DNA of 64,000 bases, from assembly GCA_945897565.1 (NCBI GenBank), contig CAMDFN010000008.1, forward strand, positions 24,674 through 88,673. The letters run 5' to 3'. The translations under genes and the position numbers were made by a program. This document shows positions 37,016-46,997 of this stretch, one piece after another; position 1 is the stretch's first letter, and every line of letters starts with the position of its first letter. This DNA comes from Chryseobacterium gleum (GTDB taxonomy: Bacteria > Bacteroidota > Bacteroidia > Flavobacteriales_D > Crocinitomicaceae). The notes under the pieces were generated by a model that saw nothing but the letters and a program-made list of their open reading frames with translations, was not told where the DNA came from and ran no database searches.

Positions 37016-37035
37016 AGGATCTGAAATCCTGACGA
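37016..37035 (+). repeat. 20-bp partial tRNA-tail repeat, second copy
   Basis: Exact copy of 36939-36958; its last 11 bases are also the first 11 of 51-bp repeat copy B, which ties the two repeat types together. Confidence 0.75.
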
Positions 37036-37075
37036 GGTCACAAAAAGAACCCAGCACGAAAGTGCCGGGTTTTTT
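37025..37075 (+). repeat. 51-bp direct repeat, copy B
   Basis: Identical to 36785-36835 and offset by exactly 240 bp. Only the tRNA tail is present, not a full tRNA, so it is a displaced attachment-like copy rather than a second tRNA gene. Confidence 0.9.
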
Positions 37076-37076
37076 T
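37048..37076 (+). terminator. Duplicated copy of the tRNA-Arg terminator
   Basis: The same GAAA-loop hairpin as at 36808, now without a tRNA gene in front. On the minus strand it stands 96 bp beyond the toxin stop, but its poly-T tail only fits plus-strand transcription. Confidence 0.75.
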
Positions 37077-37171
37077 GGTTTTAGTTTGTTAAAAATTGTT
37101 TTAGTGGGCAAAATCAATCTTATCGTTATGACTCTAATTAAAGGATAAATAATTTGGAGCTCAAACAAAAA

Positions 37172-37477
37172 TCAAGAGATCGCCGTTAATAATTTCTTTG
37201 GATCTTGGCGATTATCCCAAAATGCCATGACGATTATATGATCTTCCGTGATTTTATAATACAAACTAAAATGACCCATGGCAGATTCTCGCAATCTGTC
37301 AAATTCCGTTTCCTTGAATGCTTCAGGATTTTTTGAGATGACCTTTAGATGATTTGCGGTAATCTCAATTAACTTCTCGGCAAAGGCTGTGCTTTGATTT
37401 CTTTTGGTCCAGTATTTCAATATTTGTCGACGCTGTTTGGCAGCGGTTTCTGTCCAGACTATTGTCCTTTTAGCCAT
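37172..37477 (-). CDS. RelE/ParE family toxin of a type II toxin-antitoxin system
   Basis: A 101-residue protein with IVWTETAAKQRRQILKYWTKRN, a middle EITANHLKVISKNPE helix, and the C-terminal HFSLYYKITEDHIIVMAFWDNRQDP block that is typical of the ParE/RelE fold in Bacteroidota. RelE members cut ribosome-bound mRNA, ParE members poison gyrase; sequence alone does not decide. The gene overlaps the antitoxin by 19 bp in another frame, the usual arrangement. It lies next to the duplicated tRNA-Arg tail, so it is probably an acquired accessory module. Confidence 0.88.
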   Translation of the reverse strand: MAKRTIVWTETAAKQRRQILKYWTKRNQSTAFAEKLIEITANHLKVISKNPEAFKETEFDRLRESAMGHFSLYYKITEDHIIVMAFWDNRQDPKKLLTAIS

Positions 37478-37701
37478 TCAAGATCATTTTTGTCTAGCTC
37501 ATTTTGAGATATTGTTCGACCATGTTGAAGGTCCGCTTCACTCATTTCGAGCATCAACTTTTGCTCTTTAGTCAATTGAATTTTTTCATTTTCAACTGCA
37601 CTATTATCTACCAAACGTAGCAGAGCCATCAAATAATCTTTATCTGAGATAGCCAGCAGTCTGTCAATAATTCCATTTCTAATTACATCGACTTGAGCCA
37701 T
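37459..37701 (-). CDS. Antitoxin of the RelE/ParE-type pair
   Basis: An 80-residue protein in the antitoxin position, upstream of and overlapping the toxin. It starts MAQVDVIRNGIIDRLLAISDKDYLMALLRLV, a helical region found in many Bacteroidota ParD/addiction-module antitoxins, and ends in a charged, probably disordered tail (NELDKNDLEWLKGQ) that would wrap the toxin. It should repress its own operon. The function is inferred mainly from position and size. Confidence 0.8.
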   Translation of the reverse strand: MAQVDVIRNGIIDRLLAISDKDYLMALLRLVDNSAVENEKIQLTKEQKLMLEMSEADLQHGRTISQNELDKNDLEWLKGQ

Positions 37702-37810
37702 TACTTTTATATTTCTACTAAATTAATACTTCAATTTAGTAAATCCAAATGCATTACATCCCCCACCCCCTCCAAATCCTTATAAAAGTTCGATTTATCG
37801 GCCCCTTGGG

Positions 37811-37838
37811 TCATAAAAAAAACCGATAACTGCGCAGC
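37811..37838 (+). repeat. Degenerate direct repeat downstream of the toxin-antitoxin pair, copy 2
   Basis: TCATAAAA, an A run, CCGAT and the exact 11-mer AACTGCGCAGC (37828-37838), matching 36892-36902 in the same orientation 936 bp away. Confidence 0.4.
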
Positions 37839-37870
37839 TGAGATTGTCAAATTTTGTCGTTTTTACGCAA

Positions 37871-38167
37871 ATGGAGGCACTTACGGAAAACGAAGTGAGG
37901 ACCTTCATTATGAAAAGCGCAACAAGTCAGGTCGGAACGGAGGCTGCTGTTGAAGCTTATTATAATTCTCTCAGTGATCAACTCGTTTATTGGTTTAATC
38001 CGGTATGGAAGAACAAACCAATAGCTTATATCAAACCCAAATCAAAGGATGGTAGTAAATTCTATGAAGATTCCATTACGGTTGAAATTCATGATATCCT
38101 TTTGATGGGCGCATACGCCAATGAAAATTGGGGCTTTTTTTTCATTCAGCACAAAAATAATCTCTAG
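37871..38167 (+). CDS. Hypothetical protein, possibly orphan
   Basis: A 98-residue protein from the ATG at 37871; an upstream TTG at 37844 is less likely. It is soluble, has no signal peptide, and has an all-over composition like a real small alpha/beta protein (NEVRTFIMKSATSQVG, YYNSLSDQLVYWFNPVWKNK, ITVEIHDILLMGAYANENWG). I do not recognise the family. It stands in the accessory stretch between the toxin-antitoxin pair and a broken T9SS domain. No partner gene is obvious. Confidence 0.5.
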   Translation: MEALTENEVRTFIMKSATSQVGTEAAVEAYYNSLSDQLVYWFNPVWKNKPIAYIKPKSKDGSKFYEDSITVEIHDILLMGAYANENWGFFFIQHKNNL

Positions 38168-38230
38168 AACATGTTCTACTGAGCATTTGAAGGGAAATGA
38201 TTAATTTTCCAATCCTACAAAGCATTGGCC

Positions 38231-38329
38231 ATGAATAAAATAATCAGCTCCCTCGTCTCTGGAAGCTATCTTTTGATGGTTCAGGATGAGGGGATGTTGC
38301 GAACAGGGAAGCTACAAGTTGTGAAGTAG
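38231..38329 (+). pseudogene. Remnant of a T9SS type A C-terminal domain
   Basis: The frame from the ATG to TAG reads 32 residues, with LVSGSYLLMVQDEGMLR followed by TGKLQVVK. This is the final part of a T9SS sorting domain (xSGxYxLxxxxxGxxxxxKxxVxK). The frame is open for only about 12 more codons upstream before a stop, so the signal peptide and the rest of the cargo protein are gone. It is a fragment left by deletion or recombination rather than a gene. Confidence 0.65.
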
Positions 38330-38356
38330 GTTTGTTTACAAGTTTACTTCGCTTCC

Positions 38357-41032
38357 TCACTTCTCCTCCACCCGTATCAACAAATTGACATCGAAAGTAC
38401 CGCCTTGATCGGCCTTGTAATTGGTATGCCAGTAGTTATTGAAAACATACAAATAAAGTGGAGAAACGCTTTGGTTGTCGCGTTTCCAGACCTTTGCACC
38501 CACTTGTTGTTGCTCGTCAATGGGGCTTCCTATTTCGATCAAATTGCAATCGGGCGTAAAAACCGTAACGCGCCAATTGGCATCTTCTAAAATGAAATGG
38601 TCCGCAACGCAGATGAATTCTTTGTTAGAGCCCGCTAGCTGGTCTGCAGGGTAGTTGAGTAGTATTTCTTCGCCGTAGGTTAAGGAAGGGTTGTCGAGTT
38701 GAAAAGGCAAGCAAATGTGCAAGGCTTCTTTGTCTCGGATGGCTTTTTTGTCGATCCGAAACCGCAAGTGAAATTCGTTTGGATCTGAAGTGGGCTCATA
38801 CTGAATGTCGATCTTCAAATTTGGGTGTTCTATTGTCTGCAAGCCCTTATGGATATCGATTTGCGTATTTGATAAAACTTCATTGACTTGAGGGGCAATG
38901 CCCAAACTGTAAATACAAGCCCCGAATCCAGGTGTGTCTTGCTTGAGTAGTTCTTGATTTTTATAGCGTAAAGACCGAATACCTGAGTGCGTCGAATCCC
39001 AGGTAAAAGTAAACTGATTGCCTACTAATTTAGTACATTTTAAAGGCTTTCCATATTGTTGATCTAGTCGCAAAAACTGCGCTTGTGCAGAATCCAGAAA
39101 AGATTTTTTGATGCGCCATTGTTCGGTCGTAAAAAAAACGTCTGGGGCTGAAATGCTGCACCAAGCGCCCCAGGTGTGTTCGTGGAACAATATGAGGTTG
39201 CGGTGTAAGGCACGCAATTGTTGAGTCGTTTGTAGCGAGAGTGGTTGGGGTAATTTTTCTTCTAGATCAATGGTTTGCTTGACCAAACGGCGCGCCTGAA
39301 TTTCTTCGGCGGCGCTAGAATACGCGCCGTCTTCCCAATAAGGGCTAATTTCTCCTGATTGAACGGGTAAGTCATCTTTGTATTTCTTTAAAAAATTCGA
39401 AAACAAGGTATCTAAATTGGAAAGTACCAATTGAGGTGAACTGTACTTCAAATTCCAAGCAGCTACGAACTCACAAAGCGTGGTATCTACGGGGCCGTTG
39501 TCGGCATTTTTGGTGTAGCGCAGTTGCACAACATCGTAGGGATACGCCGACAACTCTTGGGTGTAGTTCGAGAGGCGCTTTTCCCATTCAAAAAATTGTT
39601 GGCCAGCTGAAATATTGTGAAAATACGAATAGCCCTTGCCGGCGGTCCAGACAAAAAGTTGTTGGGAGTTGTCCGTTTTGGATTGCCACATAAAAGGTTG
39701 GTCGCCAGTTTCGTTGATGACCCCACCCACTCTGTCGCCATGATCGGCCTGGTGGGCAACGTAATTGGGGCCCAATGATAAATATGGAATTTGTTGCTGA
39801 GCGTAGGCTGCAAAAGCAGCATAGGTTTGCCCCGGGATGTCGGTTACCATAGCGTTGGAAATATGGATGCCATACTTGTCTTCGAGTTCATGTGCAAAAG
39901 CTGTTAGCCACTCGAATTCTTCGGGGCGCATGAGGCCGGTGAGGCAATTGGCATAGTTGGCCGAGAGGACCAACTGACCGGCCTTAACTGCGCTCACAAA
40001 CGCGGCCTCCTCAGTGGCGCCGGCTTCTTTTAAGAAGTTCTCTACGGCCCACAGGCTCTCGATGTGCCAAACGGGTTTGTAGGGGCCTACAGCGCCATTT
40101 GCGATCCAGCGCAGTGCCGCACGAATGTTCTCGGTTTGGATCTTGGCTACTTCGGTTTGCAAATGCGAATATCCGATGTCGTTGTGCGAGTGGTGGATAA
40201 GGTGAAATGTGAGGTCTTTGATGGGCTTCACCTCCAGTACAATGAGCGAATCCACACAGAGTTGCCCAGAGGCATAAGCACGAAAACGCAAGGTGTCCGT
40301 ACCGACAAAAGCCGCCGGATACGCGGGTACCGTAAAGGTATGGTATCCCGCTTTGAGCAAAGCGGAGTAATTTACAAATTTGGAGTTCAACGCAATGCTA
40401 TCAAGTCCTTCTTGGATCAGGCATTGCACATTAACAGGGCGCTTTTGTTCGGCTCTGAGCACAAGCGCACTGGCCTGAACTTTGACTTTTGTTTGTGCTT
40501 TGTACTCAAAAACCATCAGCCAATCGCGGCTTTGCAGATCCCGACCCACGATCTTAAAACGGCGCTTACCCACCTGATTTTCGGGAAGTTGAATATTGAG
40601 GTAACCAAACATGTCTTTGTTGATGTCTTTTTCAAGCAGTGAAAAGCTCAAATTAGATTGGGGCGCAAAAATGCTTTCGTGTTGAAAAGAATTAACCTCC
40701 ACCCAGTTCTTTTTGGTTTCAAATGTAAAAATCAGGCGATCGTCAAGATAGACATCAAAAAGACGGTCTCCACCACTTGTGCCGTTTGAAAAACCAATCA
40801 AAAATTGGAAATTCACCTTCCCCTCTTGAACAGTTGGCGCAGCGGCCTCCCATTCTATGGGTGAAACACCATTGCAGCGCGTCAGTAAAGCTAAATTAGC
40901 GAACTCCCTAAAAGGTGAAAAATAACTGAGGTCTTCACCTGAAATTTTCTGAGAAAAGCCTGCAGGTAGCGTCTGAGCCTCTAAATTAGAGTTTAGGCCC
41001 AAAAAAAGTAAAATATGCCACCAATGTTTCAT
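38357..41032 (-). CDS. Secreted GH38-like alpha-mannosidase
   Basis: 891 residues from the ATG at 41032, chosen because MKHWWHILLFLGLNSNLEAQ is a signal peptide. The N-terminal part is beta-rich; the catalytic part begins about residue 275 with FHLIHHSHNDIGYSHLQ, the His-x-Asp zinc motif of GH38. AMVTDIPGQTYAAF probably contains the nucleophile Asp, and LFHEHTWGAW a third metal His. GH38 enzymes trim alpha-mannose from glycans. The protein lacks a T9SS tail and lipobox, so it may stay periplasmic. No SusCD pair is adjacent. It shares a 44-bp divergent region with the nitroreductase gene. Confidence 0.85.
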   Translation of the reverse strand: MKHWWHILLFLGLNSNLEAQTLPAGFSQKISGEDLSYFSPFREFANLALLTRCNGVSPIEWEAAAPTVQEGKVNFQFLIGFSNGTSGGDRLFDVYLDDRLIFTFETKKNWVEVNSFQHESIFAPQSNLSFSLLEKDINKDMFGYLNIQLPENQVGKRRFKIVGRDLQSRDWLMVFEYKAQTKVKVQASALVLRAEQKRPVNVQCLIQEGLDSIALNSKFVNYSALLKAGYHTFTVPAYPAAFVGTDTLRFRAYASGQLCVDSLIVLEVKPIKDLTFHLIHHSHNDIGYSHLQTEVAKIQTENIRAALRWIANGAVGPYKPVWHIESLWAVENFLKEAGATEEAAFVSAVKAGQLVLSANYANCLTGLMRPEEFEWLTAFAHELEDKYGIHISNAMVTDIPGQTYAAFAAYAQQQIPYLSLGPNYVAHQADHGDRVGGVINETGDQPFMWQSKTDNSQQLFVWTAGKGYSYFHNISAGQQFFEWEKRLSNYTQELSAYPYDVVQLRYTKNADNGPVDTTLCEFVAAWNLKYSSPQLVLSNLDTLFSNFLKKYKDDLPVQSGEISPYWEDGAYSSAAEEIQARRLVKQTIDLEEKLPQPLSLQTTQQLRALHRNLILFHEHTWGAWCSISAPDVFFTTEQWRIKKSFLDSAQAQFLRLDQQYGKPLKCTKLVGNQFTFTWDSTHSGIRSLRYKNQELLKQDTPGFGACIYSLGIAPQVNEVLSNTQIDIHKGLQTIEHPNLKIDIQYEPTSDPNEFHLRFRIDKKAIRDKEALHICLPFQLDNPSLTYGEEILLNYPADQLAGSNKEFICVADHFILEDANWRVTVFTPDCNLIEIGSPIDEQQQVGAKVWKRDNQSVSPLYLYVFNNYWHTNYKADQGGTFDVNLLIRVEEK

Positions 41033-41052
41033 GCTCCTAAGGTAGTAAATTC

Positions 41053-41060
41053 TAATTTTG
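41053..41060 (+). promoter_or_regulatory. Candidate -7 box of the nitroreductase gene
   Basis: TAATTTTG matches TAnnTTTG exactly, 16 nt before the ATG. It lies inside the 44-bp divergent region shared with the GH38 gene. Confidence 0.5.
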
Positions 41061-41076
41061 CACCTAAATACCACTT

Positions 41077-41667
41077 ATGCGCTTCAACCTTTCTGAAATC
41101 AATGAACTCATCCGTTCCAGACGCACTATCTACCCCGAGCAATTTTCGGACAGAAAGGTCCATAAAGAACAAATTGAATTGTTGCTCAACAACGCGCAGT
41201 GGGCGCCCACGCATGGCAACACCCAACCTTGGCGTTTTCAGGTTTTTATAGAAGGCGGGCGTCAAAAGCTCAGTACTTTTCTAGGTGAAACCTATTTAAA
41301 GCTGACACCAGCCGAACAACAAGACGACGCCAAACTAGCCAAAATGCTGCGCCGCCCCCTACTCGCTTCTGCGGTGGTGGCCGTTTGCATGAAGCGTCAA
41401 GAAAGCGAGAAAATTCCAGAAATTGAAGAAATTGAAGCGGTAGCATGTGCCATCCAGAACCTCCATTTGAGCTGCACGGCTTATGGCCTCGGGGGCTTTT
41501 GGTCAACACCCAAACTGATATACAGCCCGGCCATGAACACATTCCTTGGCTTAGAAGAAAAAGACAAGTGCCTCGGCTTGTTCTATATTGGTTACCCTGC
41601 AATCGAATGGCCCGAGAACCAACACCGCCGCCCCCTCGAATACAATTGTACCTGGATCAGCGAATAA
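41077..41667 (+). CDS. Nitroreductase family protein
   Basis: A 196-residue FMN-dependent oxidoreductase. It shows the family opening INELIRSRRTIYPEQFSDRKV, NNAQWAPTHGNTQPWRFQVF (flavin and substrate pocket), AIQNLHLSCTAYGLGGFWSTP and the final GLFYIGYP. Nitroreductases use NAD(P)H to reduce nitro compounds, quinones or enones; the physiological substrate is unknown. The gene has its own promoter and may be followed by the barrel gene 36 bp later. Confidence 0.93.
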   Translation: MRFNLSEINELIRSRRTIYPEQFSDRKVHKEQIELLLNNAQWAPTHGNTQPWRFQVFIEGGRQKLSTFLGETYLKLTPAEQQDDAKLAKMLRRPLLASAVVAVCMKRQESEKIPEIEEIEAVACAIQNLHLSCTAYGLGGFWSTPKLIYSPAMNTFLGLEEKDKCLGLFYIGYPAIEWPENQHRRPLEYNCTWISE

Positions 41668-41703
41668 ACTCACCCTTTCGGTCAAATTTTCGTTTCTTTG
41701 CGT

Positions 41704-42462
41704 ATGCGCTTTTTGCTTGCCATTTTCCTTTTATTTCCTGCACTTGGTCGGACTCAAGCTTTCAATCAATTAGGCAAGCCCAATTACTTTGGTTTTCATT
41801 ATCGGCAAATTGTCCCGATGCAGCAAATGCAATCAGGTGCTCAAAAATTTGCAGATAGCATCCTTCAAACTACCCTTACGCCTGCTAACGGCTATACCTT
41901 CGGCGGCGTTTTGCGCTACGGCCTCACCGACCTCATTTCACTCGAAACCGGACTTTACTACAACCAAAGAACATTCTCGATTCAAAGCACCCGCACCGAC
42001 AGCGCGCTCAGCGTAGAGCAGCGCCTGCGTTTTGTACAGTTTGAAATTCCAATCCAAGGCAATATCGGCATCCAACTCAGCCGCGCATTCTATGCCAACG
42101 CAGCGCTAGGTGGTGCTATACTCTACAAACCCTCAAGTGTGGCTACTTATATCAATCCGTCCGACAAACACGAGTTCAGGCAGGTAGGCTTGGTAGAAAT
42201 CAATAAAAAAGTGGGGCTCGACTTCAGGGCCAGTATTGGCTTTGAGTACCGAAACAAGAAATATGGCGTCTATTATTTAGGTGCAACGGCGTTTGTTCAG
42301 CTGCAGCCCGCGTTTGTGTTGTTGTCACAGTACCAATTCGAGAATTTCAGCCAAACCGCCTACGGTGAGGTATCTGCCTCAGGTTTTGGCCTCGACTTCA
42401 AGTATTTTATCCCCTACACGCGTCCTGGTCGGCTCATTTTTCAGCAGGGCCCCATCGAGTAA
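41704..42462 (+). CDS. Outer membrane beta-barrel protein (PorT-like)
   Basis: 252 residues from the ATG at 41704; a TTG six bases earlier is possible, but a promoter-like TTTCTTTG (41693-41700) ends just before, favouring the ATG and a leaderless mRNA. Signal peptide MRFLLAIFLLFPALGRTQ. The rest is a small barrel with repeating short aromatic strands (ISLETGLYYNQRTFSI, GVYYLGATAFVQLQPAFVLL) and an aromatic end typical of PorT/OMP_b-brl_2 proteins. The function is unknown. The stop touches the stop of the next gene, which runs the other way. Confidence 0.8.
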   Translation: MRFLLAIFLLFPALGRTQAFNQLGKPNYFGFHYRQIVPMQQMQSGAQKFADSILQTTLTPANGYTFGGVLRYGLTDLISLETGLYYNQRTFSIQSTRTDSALSVEQRLRFVQFEIPIQGNIGIQLSRAFYANAALGGAILYKPSSVATYINPSDKHEFRQVGLVEINKKVGLDFRASIGFEYRNKKYGVYYLGATAFVQLQPAFVLLSQYQFENFSQTAYGEVSASGFGLDFKYFIPYTRPGRLIFQQGPIE

Positions 42463-42861
42463 CTAGCGCTGCCCGAGTTTGTAGCCGAGATATGCCATAG
42501 GGAGATAAGCCAGCATTAAATCTAGCAATATGAACCACACAGGTGTTGCGGGCATCATCACCACCATCATGACACCTCCTGCTAGAAAAGCAAAACCTAT
42601 AGCCATGGCGTTGATAAAGGTACGGTTCACACGCATTTTGCTTACAAAAAAAGCGCCTACAAAAGACCCGAGTGCATGCGCCAAAAACGGAAACACAAAG
42701 TGTTTAAATTCCATAAGCGGCATGGCTTTAGCCAAACCTGCTTCCGTTGAAATATCCATACCTAATGGCGCGCTTACGATTGTTGCGCCAATTTGAACAA
42801 TCATGCCATTTGTTAAGGCTCCTAAAATGAGTCCGAGGACCGAAAGTAAAATAGATTTCAT
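42463..42861 (-). CDS. Hypothetical four-helix membrane protein
   Basis: A 132-residue protein with about four hydrophobic helices (ILLSVLGLILGALTNGMIV, FPFLAHALGSFVGAFFVS, INAMAIGFAFLAGGVMMVVM, WFILLDLMLAYLPMAYLGY), probably in the inner membrane. It resembles small membrane proteins of Bacteroidota annotated as hypothetical. It starts 5 bp after the D-Ala-D-Ala dipeptidase gene, so it is the last gene of that operon. I cannot give a function. Confidence 0.65.
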   Translation of the reverse strand: MKSILLSVLGLILGALTNGMIVQIGATIVSAPLGMDISTEAGLAKAMPLMEFKHFVFPFLAHALGSFVGAFFVSKMRVNRTFINAMAIGFAFLAGGVMMVVMMPATPVWFILLDLMLAYLPMAYLGYKLGQR

Positions 42862-42866
42862 GCTCT

Positions 42867-43637
42867 TTAATTTGATGTCAGTGTTGGTGTTGTAAAAATA
42901 TCGCTTTCAGTGAAAAACACTTTGTATTTGAGTTTGGCTTCTGCGCGGCTACAGGCGTTGTAGTGCCACCATTCGGTTGGGAGTTGCCTAAACCCTTGTG
43001 CTTGCATGGCATTGCGCAAGATTTTTCTGTTCTTGACTTGCAAAGCTGTCAGTTGGCCTGTTCTCAAAAAGGAATCTTCCAAACTCGGATAGGCAATTGG
43101 GCGAAAATCATCGAAGCCCGCACCCATATCTAGTGGTGCGCCTTTGGCATCTAAAATGCTGAGGTCAGTGGCAGCTCCCATATTGTGCAAACTCAGGTTC
43201 TTGGGATTAGAAACATATTTACCACGTTCAGATGGTATCAGGGTATCGAGTGCTTGCCACATTTTTTGTTGTATTGAAACGGGGCGCAAGGCGTCGTAAA
43301 TGACAAGCTTGAGACCTGGAAATGTGCGCGTCAATGACTTTTGAACCATGGACAACCTGAGCGCTACATCCTTTTGCAGATAAGCTTTGGCAACTTCAGT
43401 ATAAAGTTTTTCACCTAAAAAATTGTCCGAACTGGTATATTTAAGTTCAATTTGAATTTGAGAATTGAGTTCTTGAACATCCACTAAATCGGGATGAAGA
43501 TGCACGTAGTGATTGCGTATATCCTGCTTTTTGGTGTTGACTTGTGAAGTTGAATGCCCGGCTGTTTTTTGAGGTGCTCCATTGTTACAAGACAACAATA
43601 AGCAAGCGCATATCAAATAAGCAAAAACGAAGTGCAT
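42867..43637 (-). CDS. M15D D-alanyl-D-alanine dipeptidase (VanX-like)
   Basis: A 256-residue lipoprotein (LLLSC, Cys17). The catalytic zinc site is complete: His151 and Asp158 in SLHNMGAATD, Glu222 and His225 in TEWWHY, and Arg118 in YDALRPVS for substrate binding. Such enzymes cut D-Ala-D-Ala; non-Van homologues in Gram-negatives recycle peptidoglycan, and an outer-membrane lipid anchor fits that better than vancomycin resistance. It is followed by the small membrane protein and preceded by dapA with a 2-bp gap. Confidence 0.9.
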   Translation of the reverse strand: MHFVFAYLICACLLLSCNNGAPQKTAGHSTSQVNTKKQDIRNHYVHLHPDLVDVQELNSQIQIELKYTSSDNFLGEKLYTEVAKAYLQKDVALRLSMVQKSLTRTFPGLKLVIYDALRPVSIQQKMWQALDTLIPSERGKYVSNPKNLSLHNMGAATDLSILDAKGAPLDMGAGFDDFRPIAYPSLEDSFLRTGQLTALQVKNRKILRNAMQAQGFRQLPTEWWHYNACSRAEAKLKYKVFFTESDIFTTPTLTSN

Positions 43638-43639
43638 CT

Positions 43640-44517
43640 TTACAGAACAGACAACAAACGCGCAGTTTCTGCCTGAATGCGCGTGCGCAAAGCTTCAGAT
43701 ACAGGATAAAGCGGCATGCGCATGGTTTCTTGCATCAGGCCACGAGCGGCTAGCGCAACTTTCACACCACCCGGATTGCCTTCTTCAAAGAACATTTTGG
43801 TAACGTTAAATAAGTCGTAATGTGCTGCTCTGGAGAGGTCGAGCTGGCCTGCCATAGAAGCGTGTACCATTTGCGAAAAGCGCTCAGGAAAAGCGTTGGC
43901 CACTACCGAAATAACGCCGTCGGCACCTGCTGCAATGAGTGGCATAGTGAGGTTGTCGTCGCCGGAAAGTACAGCAAAACCTGGTTTGCGCTGGCGGATG
44001 ATGTCCATAATTTGTTCCATGTTGCCAGAAGCTTCCTTTACCGCTACAACGTTGTTGATTTCAGCCAACTCAAGGGTGGTTTCTACGCTCATATTGGAGC
44101 CTGTTCGGCCCGGAACGTTATAAAGAATAATTGGTAAATCGGTGTAAGAAGCCACCTGCTTGAAATGCGCAACAATACCTTTTTGAGTGGGTTTGTTGTA
44201 ATAAGGTGAGACCGATAAAATACCATCTACTCCGGTTGGCAGATTTTTGAAAAGCCCCTCTAAACCAGCAGTGTTATTGCCCCCAATGCCATATACAATT
44301 GGTAACTGACCGTTATTGACCTCCAATACTGTTTCCAAAACTTTGCGCTTTTCGTCTTGACTCAGTGTTGGCGACTCTCCGGTGGTGCCTTGTACTACTA
44401 AAAAGTCAGTGCCCCCATTGATTTGGAGCGCAACGAGTTTTTGGAGTGCACTAAAATCAATGCTGCCATTGGTCTGAAAGGGCGTCACGAGCGCGACACC
44501 TGAGCCTTTGAATGTTT

Positions 44518-44521
<4 letters not shown>
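43640..44521 (-). CDS. dapA: 4-hydroxy-tetrahydrodipicolinate synthase
   Basis: DapA condenses pyruvate with aspartate semialdehyde at the branch to lysine and meso-diaminopimelate for the cell wall. The 293-residue protein has the GTTGE motif (residues 46-50), Tyr134 in YNVPGRTG and the Schiff-base Lys162 in AVKEASGN, all as expected. It overlaps the DUF6913 gene by 4 bp and lies beside the D-Ala-D-Ala dipeptidase, so cell-wall precursor synthesis and turnover are in one operon. Identification is certain. Confidence 0.97.
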
Positions 44522-46991
<2,470 letters not shown>

Positions 46992-46997
46992 TTAAAG

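Larger units (their letters stand above)
36836..37171. other. Non-coding accessory spacer with partial tRNA-tail repeats
   Basis: About 335 bp without a believable gene. It contains the hairpin AACTGCGCAGCAGTT (36892-36906), a 20-bp fragment of the modified tRNA tail (36939-36958), a second copy of that fragment, and the second 51-bp repeat with its terminator (37025-37076). From 37077 to 37171 it is plain AT-rich sequence. A 103-codon opening on the minus strand crosses all repeats and is rejected. Confidence 0.7.

Noticed and set aside
37025..37075. Second tRNA-Arg gene
   Set aside because: Only the 3' T-arm and acceptor strand are present; no D-arm or anticodon arm upstream.
36857..37168. 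103-codon opening on the minus strand
   Set aside because: It crosses both tRNA-tail repeats and the terminator copy; low-complexity translation with no recognisable family.
40064..40642. 192-codon opening antisense to the GH38-like gene
   Set aside because: It is a shadow of a strongly supported gene and has no known motif or signal.
42867..43637. Vancomycin resistance locus
   Set aside because: The VanX-like dipeptidase lacks VanH, VanA and VanRS neighbours and has a lipobox, fitting peptidoglycan recycling.
43687..44517. Short plus-strand openings within dapA
   Set aside because: They are antisense shadows; dapA has all catalytic residues.
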